From Oxalobacteraceae bacterium OTU3CAMAD1 (GTDB lineage: Bacteria; Pseudomonadota; Gammaproteobacteria; Burkholderiales; Burkholderiaceae_D): a DNA stretch of 64,000 nucleotides. Location of the stretch: NCBI GenBank assembly GCA_024123915.1, contig CP099650.1:6510001-6574000 (forward strand), written 5' to 3'. The translations under genes and the position numbers were made by a program. Shown here piece by piece: positions 21,595 to 30,294 of this stretch (positions are counted from its first letter, which is position 1; every line of letters starts with the position of its first letter). The notes under the pieces were generated by a model. The model worked only from the letters and a program-made list of their open reading frames with translations. It did no database searches and was not told where the DNA came from.

Positions 21595-22482
21595 CTACAG
21601 CTTCAGCTGGTTGACGAACCATCTGCCGGCGGGACCGGGCGGGAACTCCTTCATGTGCAGCGCGTGCATGGAGAAGCCCGACCCGATGGCGGGCTGGCCC
21701 TCAAGGCGGATCTCGACCAGCTTGCCGTCGCGCAGTTCCTCCTCCACCATGTGCAGCGGCATATAGCCCCAGCCCAGTCCCGCCCGCAGGAAGGCGTGCT
21801 TGGCGCCCAGGTCGCCGAGACGCCAGGTCTTGGCCGACATGACGCCGAAGTTACGTCCCGCCGTCAGACTGGAGCGGTCCGTCAGCACCAGCTGCACGTG
21901 TTCCGCAGCGGCGGCGCGGGGTATCGGCGTCGGCAACGCCGCCAGCGGATGACTGGGCGCGACCACGCCCACCGCCGCCACGCTGAGCAAAAATTCCGAT
22001 GCGCAGCCGTCCGGGATATCCGGCAAGCTGCCAATGACCGCCACCTTGCAATTGCCGTCCAGCAGAGGCTGCAGCACGGCGCCCAAGGCTTCCACGTACA
22101 AGCGCAGCGGCGTGCCGGGAAAGGCCCGGTGAAACGCCTGCACGGCGGCCGTCAGCGTCGCTATCGGAAACATCACATCCACCGCCACCACCAGTTCCGG
22201 CTCCAGCCCCTCGGCCAGGGTGCGCGCCCGGGCCTTGAACGCATCCATGCTGTCGACCGCCTGCCGCGCCTGCGACAGCAGCGCCCTGCCCGCCTCCGTC
22301 AGTTGCGGATAGCGCCCGGTACGCTCGAACAGCGGGAAGCCGATCTGCTGCTCCAGATTGGCCAGGGTGGTGCTCACTACCGACTGCGCGCGGCGCAGCT
22401 TGCGGCCGGCGGCCGAAAAACTCCCCTCCTCCGCTGCGGCGATAAAGGTGCGCAACTGGTCCAGCGACATCGCATCAAGCAT
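21595..22482 (-). CDS. LysR family transcriptional regulator
   Basis: A 295-residue LysR regulator (helix-turn-helix FSAAGRKLRRAQSVVSTTLANLEQQ; LFERTGRYPQLTEAGRALL; effector domain after about residue 90). It is divergent from the pirin-DoxX pair at 22603-23898. The 120-base gap is AT-rich and carries short dyads fitting LysR binding. It is the likely regulator of that pair, a combination seen often in proteobacteria. Confidence 0.92.
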   Translation of the reverse strand: MLDAMSLDQLRTFIAAAEEGSFSAAGRKLRRAQSVVSTTLANLEQQIGFPLFERTGRYPQLTEAGRALLSQARQAVDSMDAFKARARTLAEGLEPELVVAVDVMFPIATLTAAVQAFHRAFPGTPLRLYVEALGAVLQPLLDGNCKVAVIGSLPDIPDGCASEFLLSVAAVGVVAPSHPLAALPTPIPRAAAAEHVQLVLTDRSSLTAGRNFGVMSAKTWRLGDLGAKHAFLRAGLGWGYMPLHMVEEELRDGKLVEIRLEGQPAIGSGFSMHALHMKEFPPGPAGRWFVNQLKL

Positions 22483-22602
22483 ATATCTGTTCCTTGGATA
22501 CTATACATCTAATTATATAGGCTTCTCAGATGGATCAGCGCTATCTATGATTCATTCCATGCACTGACAAACGTGTGCCGCAAACAAAACAAGGAGTCGT
22601 AT

Positions 22603-23427
22603 ATGAACCAGCCAACTCAACGCAATCTGATTCACCGCACTGCGGGCCACAGCCGTGGCGGCATCACGCGCCTGGTGAGCCCTGGCGACGTCGGCCAGCT
22701 GATCAAGCCTTTCGTCTTCCTCGACCTGTTCCATATGGAGGCTACGAGCGGCCACATGATGGGGATGCACCCGCACTCGGGCATCGCCACCGTCACCGTC
22801 GTCATGGACGGCGCCATCCAGTACCGCGAAACCACCGGCAGCGAAGGCCAGCTGGCGGCCGGCGGTGTCGAATGGATGAACGCCGGCGGCGGCGTGTGGC
22901 ACGACGGCGGCCCGGTGGCCGGCGGCAGCGTGACCGGTTTCCAGCTGTGGCTCGCACTGCCGGCCGAAGATGAAAACGGTCCGGCACACAGCCAGTACCT
23001 GGCGCCTGAACAAGTGCAAAGCGTGGGTCCGGCGCGCGTGATCATCGGCAGTTACGGCGGCGCCGTCAGCGCCATCCGGCCACGCGCCTCGATCAATTAT
23101 CTGCATGTGAAATTGAGCGACGGCGAGCGCTGGACCTACACGCCGCCCGCAGGCCATGACGTGGCCTGGGTGTCGGCCGCCAGCGGCGCGCTGCGCACCG
23201 GCCGCACCACGATCGGCAAGGAGGTCGCGGTGTTCGCCGAGGGGAACGAGGCGATTGATTTCGTCGCCGAAGGCGCCACCGAATTCGTCCTCGGTTCGGC
23301 CGTGAAGCACCCGTACGACCTGGTGACCGGCCACTACTCGGTGCACACCAGCGAGGCCGCGCTGGTCAAGGGCGAAAGCGAAATCCAACGTATCGGCGCG
23401 CAGCTGCGCTCCGCGAAACTGATGTAA
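22603..23427 (+). CDS. pirin family protein
   Basis: A 274-residue bicupin of the pirin family. The N-terminal cupin carries the metal-site pattern in MHPHSGIATVTVVMDG (histidines at about 57 and 59), with the conserved VEWMNAGGGVWHDGGP further on. Some pirins have quercetinase activity and others bind partners; neither can be told here. The start at 22603 is supported by AAGGAG six bases upstream. It forms an operon with DoxX (51 bases downstream) opposite a LysR gene. Confidence 0.93.
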   Translation: MNQPTQRNLIHRTAGHSRGGITRLVSPGDVGQLIKPFVFLDLFHMEATSGHMMGMHPHSGIATVTVVMDGAIQYRETTGSEGQLAAGGVEWMNAGGGVWHDGGPVAGGSVTGFQLWLALPAEDENGPAHSQYLAPEQVQSVGPARVIIGSYGGAVSAIRPRASINYLHVKLSDGERWTYTPPAGHDVAWVSAASGALRTGRTTIGKEVAVFAEGNEAIDFVAEGATEFVLGSAVKHPYDLVTGHYSVHTSEAALVKGESEIQRIGAQLRSAKLM

Positions 23428-23478
23428 GCAGTGCTGCAAAAACTAACTCACTTAAATTGAACCTCGAAAGGACATACC

Positions 23479-23898
23479 ATGAACACCATCAATCCAAATA
23501 CTTCCGTCATCCCTGTCATCGGCCGCGTACTGCTGGCGGCGATCTTCATCCTTAGCGGCATCGGCAAGCTGGCCGCGCCTGCCGCGACGATGGGTTACAT
23601 CGCCTCGACCGGTTTGCCTTTCGCGCCACTGGCATTGGCGATCGCCATCGGCGTTGAACTGGGCGGCGGCTTATTGTTGGTCCTGGGTGTCAAGACGCGC
23701 CTTGTGGCGGCCGGGCTGGCGGTGTTTTCGATCGTCACCGGCCTGGCCTTCCACAACGCGGTGGGCGACCAGAATCAAATGATCCATCTGTTGAAGAACT
23801 TCGCGATGGCCGGTGGTTTGCTGCAAGTGGTGGCCTTCGGCGCCGGTGCGTACAGCTTCGATAACCGGGCGAAGGCGCTGGTCCCGGCGACTCGCTAA
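23479..23898 (+). CDS. DoxX family membrane protein
   Basis: A 139-residue inner-membrane protein with four predicted transmembrane helices (IGRVLLAAIFILSGIGKL; LALAIAIGVELGGGLLLVLG; LAVFSIVTGLAFH; a last one near FAMAGGLLQVVAFGAG). This is the DoxX/YphA layout, including the GxGK(L) turn after helix 1. DoxX-like proteins are tied loosely to redox and thiol stress and are common behind pirin genes. Its stop overlaps the convergent PEP-mutase-family gene by four bases. Confidence 0.92.
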   Translation: MNTINPNTSVIPVIGRVLLAAIFILSGIGKLAAPAATMGYIASTGLPFAPLALAIAIGVELGGGLLLVLGVKTRLVAAGLAVFSIVTGLAFHNAVGDQNQMIHLLKNFAMAGGLLQVVAFGAGAYSFDNRAKALVPATR

Positions 23899-24689
23899 GC
23901 TTTGATAAACAACGCCTGCAACTCGCCATACGGCATCGCCTTGTCCACCAACGGACCGGCGCTGCCGGTGGCCAGAAAACCCTTCGCCATATCGGCGGCA
24001 ACGGCCCACAAAGCCTGCGGTATGCCGGAACCGGCGCTCAAGCGGCGCACGCCCAGCTTATGCAATTCATCGGCGGACGGCACGCCCGGCCAATCCATCG
24101 CATTCACCGGCAAGCCTGCAGCGGCAACGACGGCCTTGATCTCGTCGACCTTACAAATACCCGGCACGAACAGACCATCCGCTCCAGCCGCCTTGTAGAG
24201 CGCGGCGCGCTTCAACACCTCCGCCACCCGCTCTCCTTCCGGCGCCAAACCTTTCAGATACACGTCGGTACGGGTGTTGATGAAGATATCCTTGCCCGAT
24301 GCGGCAAGCAGCTTCTTGATCGCGACAATCTTCGCGGCAAGCGCCTCGGGCGTTCCGTGGCCATCTTCCAGATTGATGCCCGCCACACCGGCGTCGGCCA
24401 GCTTCATTACATTTTGCGCCACCACGTCGGCATCGTCGGAGTAGCCGTTTTCCAGATCGACCGACAACGGCACCGTGAGTACGCGCGCGATGTTGACGGC
24501 GACGGCGATGGCCACATCGGCGGGCATGTTGTCGCCGTCGGCGTAACCGGCGGCCCAGGCCACACCGGCGCTGGTGGTTGCGATGGCCGGCGCGCCAAGG
24601 CTCTCGAACAAACGCGCGCTGCCCGCATCCCAGGCGTTAGGCAGGTGCAGCAGCTTGCTACCGTCGTGCAGCTTCTTGAAATCGTCCAT
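23895..24689 (-). CDS. isocitrate lyase/PEP mutase superfamily protein
   Basis: A 264-residue TIM-barrel enzyme of the PEP mutase/isocitrate lyase superfamily. Visible: NAWDAGSARLFE at the N-terminus, substrate-loop TTSAGVAWAAGYADGD, metal-binding VDLENGYSDDAD, and GINLEDGHG. Family members cleave or form C-C bonds next to a carboxylate (for example oxaloacetate or methylisocitrate); the KKCGH signature of true isocitrate lyases is absent, so the reaction is open. It starts 11 bases behind polB with its ribosome site at the polB stop, so it is very likely co-transcribed with polB from an SOS-type promoter. Confidence 0.88.
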   Translation of the reverse strand: MDDFKKLHDGSKLLHLPNAWDAGSARLFESLGAPAIATTSAGVAWAAGYADGDNMPADVAIAVAVNIARVLTVPLSVDLENGYSDDADVVAQNVMKLADAGVAGINLEDGHGTPEALAAKIVAIKKLLAASGKDIFINTRTDVYLKGLAPEGERVAEVLKRAALYKAAGADGLFVPGICKVDEIKAVVAAAGLPVNAMDWPGVPSADELHKLGVRRLSAGSGIPQALWAVAADMAKGFLATGSAGPLVDKAMPYGELQALFIKA

Positions 24690-24700
24690 GGTCGCTCCCT

Positions 24701-27085
24701 TTAAAAAAGACTGGCTTGTAAGGTGGTCAGGCTGGAAAAACTGTCCTTCATCGGCAGCAGGATCGAGTCGGCGATCGGCTGCAATTGCTTGGTCAGATAA
24801 TGATCGTAATCGATATTCGAGCGCATCGCCTCCAGCGGCTCCGGACCGCCGGTGGTCATCACGTAGCTGATCCAGCCGCCGTTCTGATACCGCAGCGGAC
24901 GGCGGTGCGACTGATTGTATTCATCGGCCAGGCGCGCGGCGCGCACCTGCGGCGGCACGTTGACCTTGTACTCATCCAGCCGGTGGCGCAACCGCTTACG
25001 GTACACCAGCAGCTCGTCGAAATCGCCAGCCACCGTCTTGCGCGCGTAGTCGCGCACGAAGTCCTGGTACGGCTCGTCCTTGAAGATACGCAAGAACAGC
25101 CCTTTCTGGAACTGCTGCGCCAACGGCGTCCAGTCGCTGCGCGCTACTTCCAGGCCGCGATAGATCACCTCTTCCTCGCCCTTGGCGTTGACGGTCAGGC
25201 CGGCGTAGCGCTTCTTGCTGCCCATTTCCGTGCCGCGTATCGTCGGCATGAAAAACTTCTGAAAGTGCGTGTCGAACTCGATCTCCAGATGGCATTCCAG
25301 GCCATGCTTGTCCTTCAACATGGCGCGCCACCACGCGTTGATCTTGTTGGCCAACTGTTGGCCGATTTCCAGCGCGTCGGCGTTCTTGTACTCTTTTTTG
25401 AGCCAGATGAAGATCGAATCGGTGTCGCCGTAGATGACGTCATAGCCCTCCGCCTCGACCAGCTCGCGGGTCTGCTTCATCATCTGGTGTCCGCGCAGGG
25501 TGACCGAGGAGACCAGGCGCGGATTGAAGAAGCGGCATTCGGTCGCGCCCAGCACGCCGCAGAAGGAATTCATCAGCAGCTTGAGCGCCTGCGACAGCGG
25601 CTCGTTTTTGGCGCGCTTGGCGGCGTCGCGTTGCTTCCAGATTTGCGTGGTGATCTCGGGCAGGCAGTGCTTCTCGCGCGAGAAAACGGTGCCGTTGACG
25701 CCCTCCACAATCGTCGCCGGATCTTCGGCGATCTCGCCCTCGATCAGGCCGACCGGATCGACCAGGAAGGTGCGGATGATCGACGGGTACAGGCTTTTGT
25801 AGTCCAGCACCACCACCGAGTCGTATAGGCCGGGTTTGGAATCCATGACGAAGCCGCCGGGCGACGCGCCGCCCGAGATGTCGCCCACGTTCGGCGCCAC
25901 ATAGCCTTCGCGGTGCATGCGCGGCAAATAGTGGTGGCCGAAGGCGGCGATCGAGCCGCCCAGATGATCGGCCTGCAAACCCGTCACCGTCGCGCGCTCG
26001 ATCATGAAGGCCAGCAGGTTGGCCTTGTCGAAAATGCGCGTGACCAGTTCGCAGTCCTTCAGGTTGTAGTGGGCCAGCGCCGGCTTGTCCTCCTGGAAGC
26101 GGCGCTCGATCTCCGCCATCTTGTCATAGACATCGCCGATGTCCTTGCCCTCGCCCAGCATCGCCTGCGAGACGTTCTCCAGACTAAAGGACGGGAACAT
26201 CCACGACGCCGCTTTGAGCGCGTCGATGCCATCGAGGACGACGCGGCCGACCACCGGCGCGAACATGTATCCCTGCTTGCCGGGATGCTCGCGCCATTCG
26301 ATGGTCTTGCCCTCCCGGCCCAGGGTCAGCGCGATTTTGTGCTTGTCGGCGTTCTTCTGCAGCACGCGCAGGTCGAACTGCACCACGTTCCAGCCCACCA
26401 GCACATCGGGGTCATGGAGCGCCATCCAGGCGTTGAGCCTTTCGATTAGCTGGCGCGGCGTGGCGCAGTATTCCAGATCGAAGTCGATCCCGTCCGGCGC
26501 CTCTGCGGGCGGCGCGCCTAGCATGTACACCTGGCGCTGGCCGCAGCCTTCGAGCGCGATCGAATACAGGTCCTCGTAGGCGCTGGTTTCTATATCGAGC
26601 GACACCATCTTGAGCTTGGGACGGTAGTCTGGGGCGGGTTTGAGTTTGCAGTCGCGGATGGTGGCGCCATCGGTGCGGCCTCCTTCGACCTGCACGCCGG
26701 CGGTGATGAAGCGCTCCATCAGATAGCGCTCGGGCGGGCGGATATCCGCCTCGTACATCTTGATGCCGTGGTCGCGCAAGGTGCGCTCCAGCGCCGTCAG
26801 TTGCTTGTAGCGGGACGAATAGACGCCGATGACCGGCTCCTGCTCGAAGGTCTTGAGCTTCAGCTCACGCAACTCGATGCCGTCCGCCTTGTCCAGCAGC
26901 GCCTCGATGGCCGAGCGCTCCCGCGCCTCGGCGAAGGCCACCGAGGTCTGCATCGTCAGCCGGATTTTCCTGGGGCCGTCGTCGGTCGCCAGCCAAAACT
27001 CGATCTCCGTCCCATTGGGCGCGTCGCGCCAATGGCGGGTCAGGATAAATCCTTGCTGTGAAGGTGGATCTGGGGGGGTAAGCAT
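24701..27085 (-). CDS. polB: DNA polymerase II (family B)
   Basis: A 794-residue family-B DNA polymerase used in repair and replication restart. The proofreading exonuclease motif I is SLDIETSAYED (D164, E166). Polymerase motif A is DYKSLYPSII near residue 425, motif B has the KLLMNSFCGVLGA helix, and motif C is YGDTDSIF near 560. Length is as for E. coli Pol II (783). The ATG at 27085 lacks a good ribosome site, but a perfect LexA box lies 12 bases upstream, implying a very short leader. The PEP-mutase-family gene follows after 11 bases. Confidence 0.97.
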   Translation of the reverse strand: MLTPPDPPSQQGFILTRHWRDAPNGTEIEFWLATDDGPRKIRLTMQTSVAFAEARERSAIEALLDKADGIELRELKLKTFEQEPVIGVYSSRYKQLTALERTLRDHGIKMYEADIRPPERYLMERFITAGVQVEGGRTDGATIRDCKLKPAPDYRPKLKMVSLDIETSAYEDLYSIALEGCGQRQVYMLGAPPAEAPDGIDFDLEYCATPRQLIERLNAWMALHDPDVLVGWNVVQFDLRVLQKNADKHKIALTLGREGKTIEWREHPGKQGYMFAPVVGRVVLDGIDALKAASWMFPSFSLENVSQAMLGEGKDIGDVYDKMAEIERRFQEDKPALAHYNLKDCELVTRIFDKANLLAFMIERATVTGLQADHLGGSIAAFGHHYLPRMHREGYVAPNVGDISGGASPGGFVMDSKPGLYDSVVVLDYKSLYPSIIRTFLVDPVGLIEGEIAEDPATIVEGVNGTVFSREKHCLPEITTQIWKQRDAAKRAKNEPLSQALKLLMNSFCGVLGATECRFFNPRLVSSVTLRGHQMMKQTRELVEAEGYDVIYGDTDSIFIWLKKEYKNADALEIGQQLANKINAWWRAMLKDKHGLECHLEIEFDTHFQKFFMPTIRGTEMGSKKRYAGLTVNAKGEEEVIYRGLEVARSDWTPLAQQFQKGLFLRIFKDEPYQDFVRDYARKTVAGDFDELLVYRKRLRHRLDEYKVNVPPQVRAARLADEYNQSHRRPLRYQNGGWISYVMTTGGPEPLEAMRSNIDYDHYLTKQLQPIADSILLPMKDSFSSLTTLQASLF

Positions 27086-27096
27086 ACTTAATTATA

Positions 27097-27112
27097 CTGT
27101 ATGCTCATACAG
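27097..27112. promoter_or_regulatory. LexA (SOS) box before polB
   Basis: The sequence CTGTATGCTCATACAG fits the LexA consensus CTGT-N8-ACAG exactly and is itself nearly palindromic. It lies 12 bases before the polB start, so repressor binding would cover the promoter or start region. Confidence 0.8.
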
Positions 27113-27160
27113 TCAACATTCGTTATTAGCGGCCTGAAACGGCGGATAAATTCTAGATCC

Positions 27161-27256
27161 ACGTAGGGCGGATTAGGCGGAACGCCGTAATCGGCCATCG
27201 ATGAGCCATCGGCGGCTCACCAATGGCCGATTACGCTGCGCTAATCCGCCCTACGT
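27161..27256. repeat. REP-like inverted pair, copy 3
   Basis: A plus unit with class A loop (ACGTAGGGCGGATTA start) and a minus unit with class B loop (ending TAATCCGCCCTACGT), in the same order as copies 1 and 4. It lies behind the stop of the phosphatase-fold gene and before the polB promoter, the only place in the window where an intact pair separates two tandem genes. Confidence 0.9.
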
Positions 27257-27288
27257 GTTTCCTCTGTTCGCAGATTCCGTAGTCCGTT

Positions 27289-27993
27289 TTAGCGGTAGGT
27301 TACGGCGCTGGGCCGCCCCGGTTCTTCAAGGTGCGAATAATTGTTCAGATAACTAAGACCGAATTCGCCCGGACGGTGCAGCAGCCGGGTGACGGCGCAA
27401 TTGGCCACCTTCCACGTCATCTCCATCACCTGAAAATCCTGGAACCCCAGCACATGCTGCATCACCGTCGCGATCACGCCGCTGGAGGTGAAAACGATGG
27501 TGGTGCGCTTACTGTCCGGCTGATCGAGCCGCTCCAGCGCCGACACCACGCGCCGGCGGAAATCCGGCCAGGCTTCGGCGTATTGGTCATCGTGCCAGCC
27601 CGTCATCCAGCGCTGCATAGCGCCTCGGAACAGCTGTTCCGCCGCCCGCTGCGGATCGGCTGAACGGGACAGCAACTCCTGGAAGGTGGCGGGATCGGCA
27701 AACTCGGGGCAATGCCGCAGCATCACTTCATGATGATCCAGTTCGGCGAAGCCCGCGTCGGTGAGACACTCGGCACCTTCCACCTGCTGTCCGGTGAGCT
27801 GCGCCAGGCAGGCGTCGGCGGTCTGGTGGTGCCGCGCCATGCCGCCGGTGATCATCCGGTGAAACGGCTGCCCGCCTTGGGCGAACCACCTTCCCAGCAG
27901 GCGCGCCTGCTCGTAGCCCGTCTCCGACAGTTGATCGTAATTGGCGCTGCCGAAGGACGCTTGTCCGCTGCGCACCAGGTAAATTTGTCCCAT
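27289..27993 (-). CDS. histidine phosphatase superfamily protein lacking the catalytic histidines
   Basis: A 234-residue protein of the phosphoglycerate-mutase-like fold. The N-terminal motif that is normally RHG reads VRSGQASFG (R8, S9, G10), with an AGC codon in place of histidine. The second histidine motif (usually SHGG or similar) reads FTSSGVIATV (residues 168-177). Both catalytic histidines are therefore absent while the surrounding fold is well kept (QLSETGYEQARLLG, RHHQTAD, ELDHHEV). It may be a non-catalytic binding protein. It lies 31 bases behind pqiC on the same strand and may belong to that operon. A REP-like pair follows its stop. Confidence 0.85.
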   Translation of the reverse strand: MGQIYLVRSGQASFGSANYDQLSETGYEQARLLGRWFAQGGQPFHRMITGGMARHHQTADACLAQLTGQQVEGAECLTDAGFAELDHHEVMLRHCPEFADPATFQELLSRSADPQRAAEQLFRGAMQRWMTGWHDDQYAEAWPDFRRRVVSALERLDQPDSKRTTIVFTSSGVIATVMQHVLGFQDFQVMEMTWKVANCAVTRLLHRPGEFGLSYLNNYSHLEEPGRPSAVTYR

Positions 27994-28024
27994 ATATTTT
28001 CAGATTCCTAGTTCAGGAGTACGT

Positions 28025-28666
28025 TCAACACCCCGCGTTGCCGCCGGCGGCGAGCGCGCGCACGGCCTTGGAGATATCGGCGCCGATGCGCACGACGGCA
28101 CGGCGGTGGCCCGCCACCAGCGCGTCGTTGCCGGCGCCTACCTCCTCGTTGGCGACGCTGCGGCAGGTGAGCACCTTGGTGCCGCCCACCAGCCGCACGC
28201 TCCATACCGCGTCGATCAGCGCGTACTTGCCGGGCGCAGACTCGAAGCGCTGCACGTTGGTGCTGATGCGGTAGACCGGTGTACCGTCCGGTGACGGTGT
28301 GCGGAACACGTCAATGGTTCCCAGCTCGCCGGAAATCGCCAGCGACAGCGCCTGGCCGATCTCCGCGGCCGGCGGCGACGCCCAGCGGTCGTACTCCAGC
28401 AGATCGATACTGCCCGCGCCCGTCGTGACCACCATCTGGTTGCGCGCGACCTGCTGCGGCACCGTCACCGCCGGCACTTCGATGTAGTAGCCGGGGGCTG
28501 GCGTATCGGCCTTCTGCGCCACACCCATGCCATTACTGAGGCTGTAGAAATGCTCGGGCGGCGTGCTGGCGCAGCCGGCCAAGGAAAGCGCGAGCGCAAG
28601 CGCCGCCGCCGATATCGCCAGGGCCGAACGAGTAAGGCGGGTGCGTCGATTGATCATCTGCGTCAT
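28025..28666 (-). CDS. pqiC: PqiC family lipoprotein (ABC-type transport auxiliary)
   Basis: A 213-residue lipoprotein: signal peptide with lipobox LAGC at about residue 32, then the YmbA/PqiC domain (HFYSLSNGM, YIEVPAVTVPQQVARNQMV, and the C-terminal part with VWSVRLV). PqiC sits in the outer membrane and docks the PqiB tube that carries lipids between the membranes. Its start overlaps the pqiB stop by four bases (ATGA). It is the third gene of pqiABC. Confidence 0.93.
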   Translation of the reverse strand: MTQMINRRTRLTRSALAISAAALALALSLAGCASTPPEHFYSLSNGMGVAQKADTPAPGYYIEVPAVTVPQQVARNQMVVTTGAGSIDLLEYDRWASPPAAEIGQALSLAISGELGTIDVFRTPSPDGTPVYRISTNVQRFESAPGKYALIDAVWSVRLVGGTKVLTCRSVANEEVGAGNDALVAGHRRAVVRIGADISKAVRALAAGGNAGC

Positions 28667-30294
28667 TTCTTCTCTCCCAATTTATCCTGCTTGCTGCCTT
28701 TGCCGCGCAATAGCGATTCCGGATGGCGTTCCAGATAATCGGACAAGGCGTTCAGCGATTGCATCGTCTGCGTCAGCTGCTGCAAGGCCTCGCGCAAATC
28801 GGACTGCACCGGCGAATCCTTCTGCAATATCTGGTCGGCGGTGGCGAAGGTCTTGCGCGCCGCGCCCAGCGTGTCCTTCATCTCCGGCACCACTTGCGCA
28901 TCGAGTTGCTTGAGCAGGATATTGGCGCTCTTCAGCGTATCGCGCAGATTCACGCCGATCTCGTCGAACGGCACCTTATCCAGCTTGCGCGCGATGCTGG
29001 CGAGCTGCGTTTGCAGTTCGTCCAGGCTGTTCGGGACCGTCGGCAGCTCCACCGTCTCCTTGCTCAGGTCCAGTTTGACCGCCGCCGCGTTGGGGAAGAA
29101 GTCCAGCGCCACATACAACTGGCCGGTCAGCAGATTGCCGGTACGTAGCTGGCCGCGCAGGCCGCGCGCCACCATCCGCTCCAGCACCTGCGAGCCGGCG
29201 CTGTTGCGCTGATCCTCGTCGACGGTCTTCTGGAAGGCGCGGCCCAGGCGGGCCGGATACATATCCACCGTGACCGGCATGCGGAACGACTTCTTGACCG
29301 GATCGAACTCCACGCCCACCGAGCGCACCTCGCCCAGCACGATGCCGCGGAAATCGACGGTGGCGCCCTGCGACAGCCCGCGCAGCGACTGGTCGAAATA
29401 CAGCACCGTGGTAATCGGCGCGCCATCGGGTTCGCGCAGGGCGCTGGCCTGGTCAGCCGCCAGCAGGAATTCGCTGCCGGTCGGCGCGGCGGTAACGGGC
29501 TTTTGCCCGTTCATGCTTTCGAAGGCGATGCCGCCGACCAGCAAGGCCGCCAGCGACTGCGTGTTGACCTTGAAACCGTTGGAATCGAGCCGTACGTCGA
29601 CGCCGCTGGCATGCCACCAGCGCGTGCCCTTGCCGACGTACTGGTCGTAGGGCGACTTGACGAACACCTTCATGTTGATGCCGCGCCCCTTCGTCTCCAG
29701 ATCGTAGGCGGCCACCTGCCCGACAGGGATGCGGCGATAGAAGATCGGCGAGCCGACGTCGATCGAACCGAGGGTTTCGCCGTGCAGCGTGAAATAGCTG
29801 CCCTTCTCGTCGAACGCCACTTGCGGCGCCTGTTCAAGGCCGGTGAATTCGCTCTTGGTCTCCTCCGACTTGCCGGCGTCGACGCCGATGTAGGAGCCTG
29901 ACAGCAGGGTATTGAGTCCGGACACGCCGCTGGCACCGATGCGCGGGCGTACCACCCAGTAGCGGGTATCGATGGCGGTGAAGCGCGACGCCTCCTTGCT
30001 CATGTCGATGGTGACCAGCACCTTGGACAGATCGCGCGCCAGCGAGATCGATTTAACCAAGCCGATGTCCACGTCCTTGAACTTGACCTTGGTCTTGCCG
30101 GGTTCCAGGCCGTCGCCGCTACGGAAGCTCACCGTCACGGTGGGGCCGCGGTCGATGAACGATTTGACCACCAGGCCGGCGCCGATCAACGCCGCCAGCA
30201 GGGGAATCAGCCACACCAGCGAAGGCAGCCAGCGGCTGGCCTTCTCCACATGTGGCTCGTGCAGGGGCGGCTGGCCGCCTTCGTTTTCAGGCAT
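28663..30294 (-). CDS. pqiB: PqiB, MlaD/MCE-domain intermembrane transport protein
   Basis: A 543-residue inner-membrane protein with one N-terminal transmembrane helix (LVWLIPLLAALIGAGLVV), followed by three MCE (MlaD-like) domains starting near residues 40 (VSFRSGDGLEPGKTKVKFK), 155 and 285 (VLYFDQSLRGLSQGATVDFR), and a long helical C-terminus (about 420-535) that builds the needle of the Pqi tube. The ATG at 30294 has GGAG at seven bases and overlaps the end of pqiA by eight bases; two in-frame upstream ATGs lack such a site. It moves phospholipids or other hydrophobic molecules across the envelope. Confidence 0.94.
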   Translation of the reverse strand: MPENEGGQPPLHEPHVEKASRWLPSLVWLIPLLAALIGAGLVVKSFIDRGPTVTVSFRSGDGLEPGKTKVKFKDVDIGLVKSISLARDLSKVLVTIDMSKEASRFTAIDTRYWVVRPRIGASGVSGLNTLLSGSYIGVDAGKSEETKSEFTGLEQAPQVAFDEKGSYFTLHGETLGSIDVGSPIFYRRIPVGQVAAYDLETKGRGINMKVFVKSPYDQYVGKGTRWWHASGVDVRLDSNGFKVNTQSLAALLVGGIAFESMNGQKPVTAAPTGSEFLLAADQASALREPDGAPITTVLYFDQSLRGLSQGATVDFRGIVLGEVRSVGVEFDPVKKSFRMPVTVDMYPARLGRAFQKTVDEDQRNSAGSQVLERMVARGLRGQLRTGNLLTGQLYVALDFFPNAAAVKLDLSKETVELPTVPNSLDELQTQLASIARKLDKVPFDEIGVNLRDTLKSANILLKQLDAQVVPEMKDTLGAARKTFATADQILQKDSPVQSDLREALQQLTQTMQSLNALSDYLERHPESLLRGKGSKQDKLGEKK

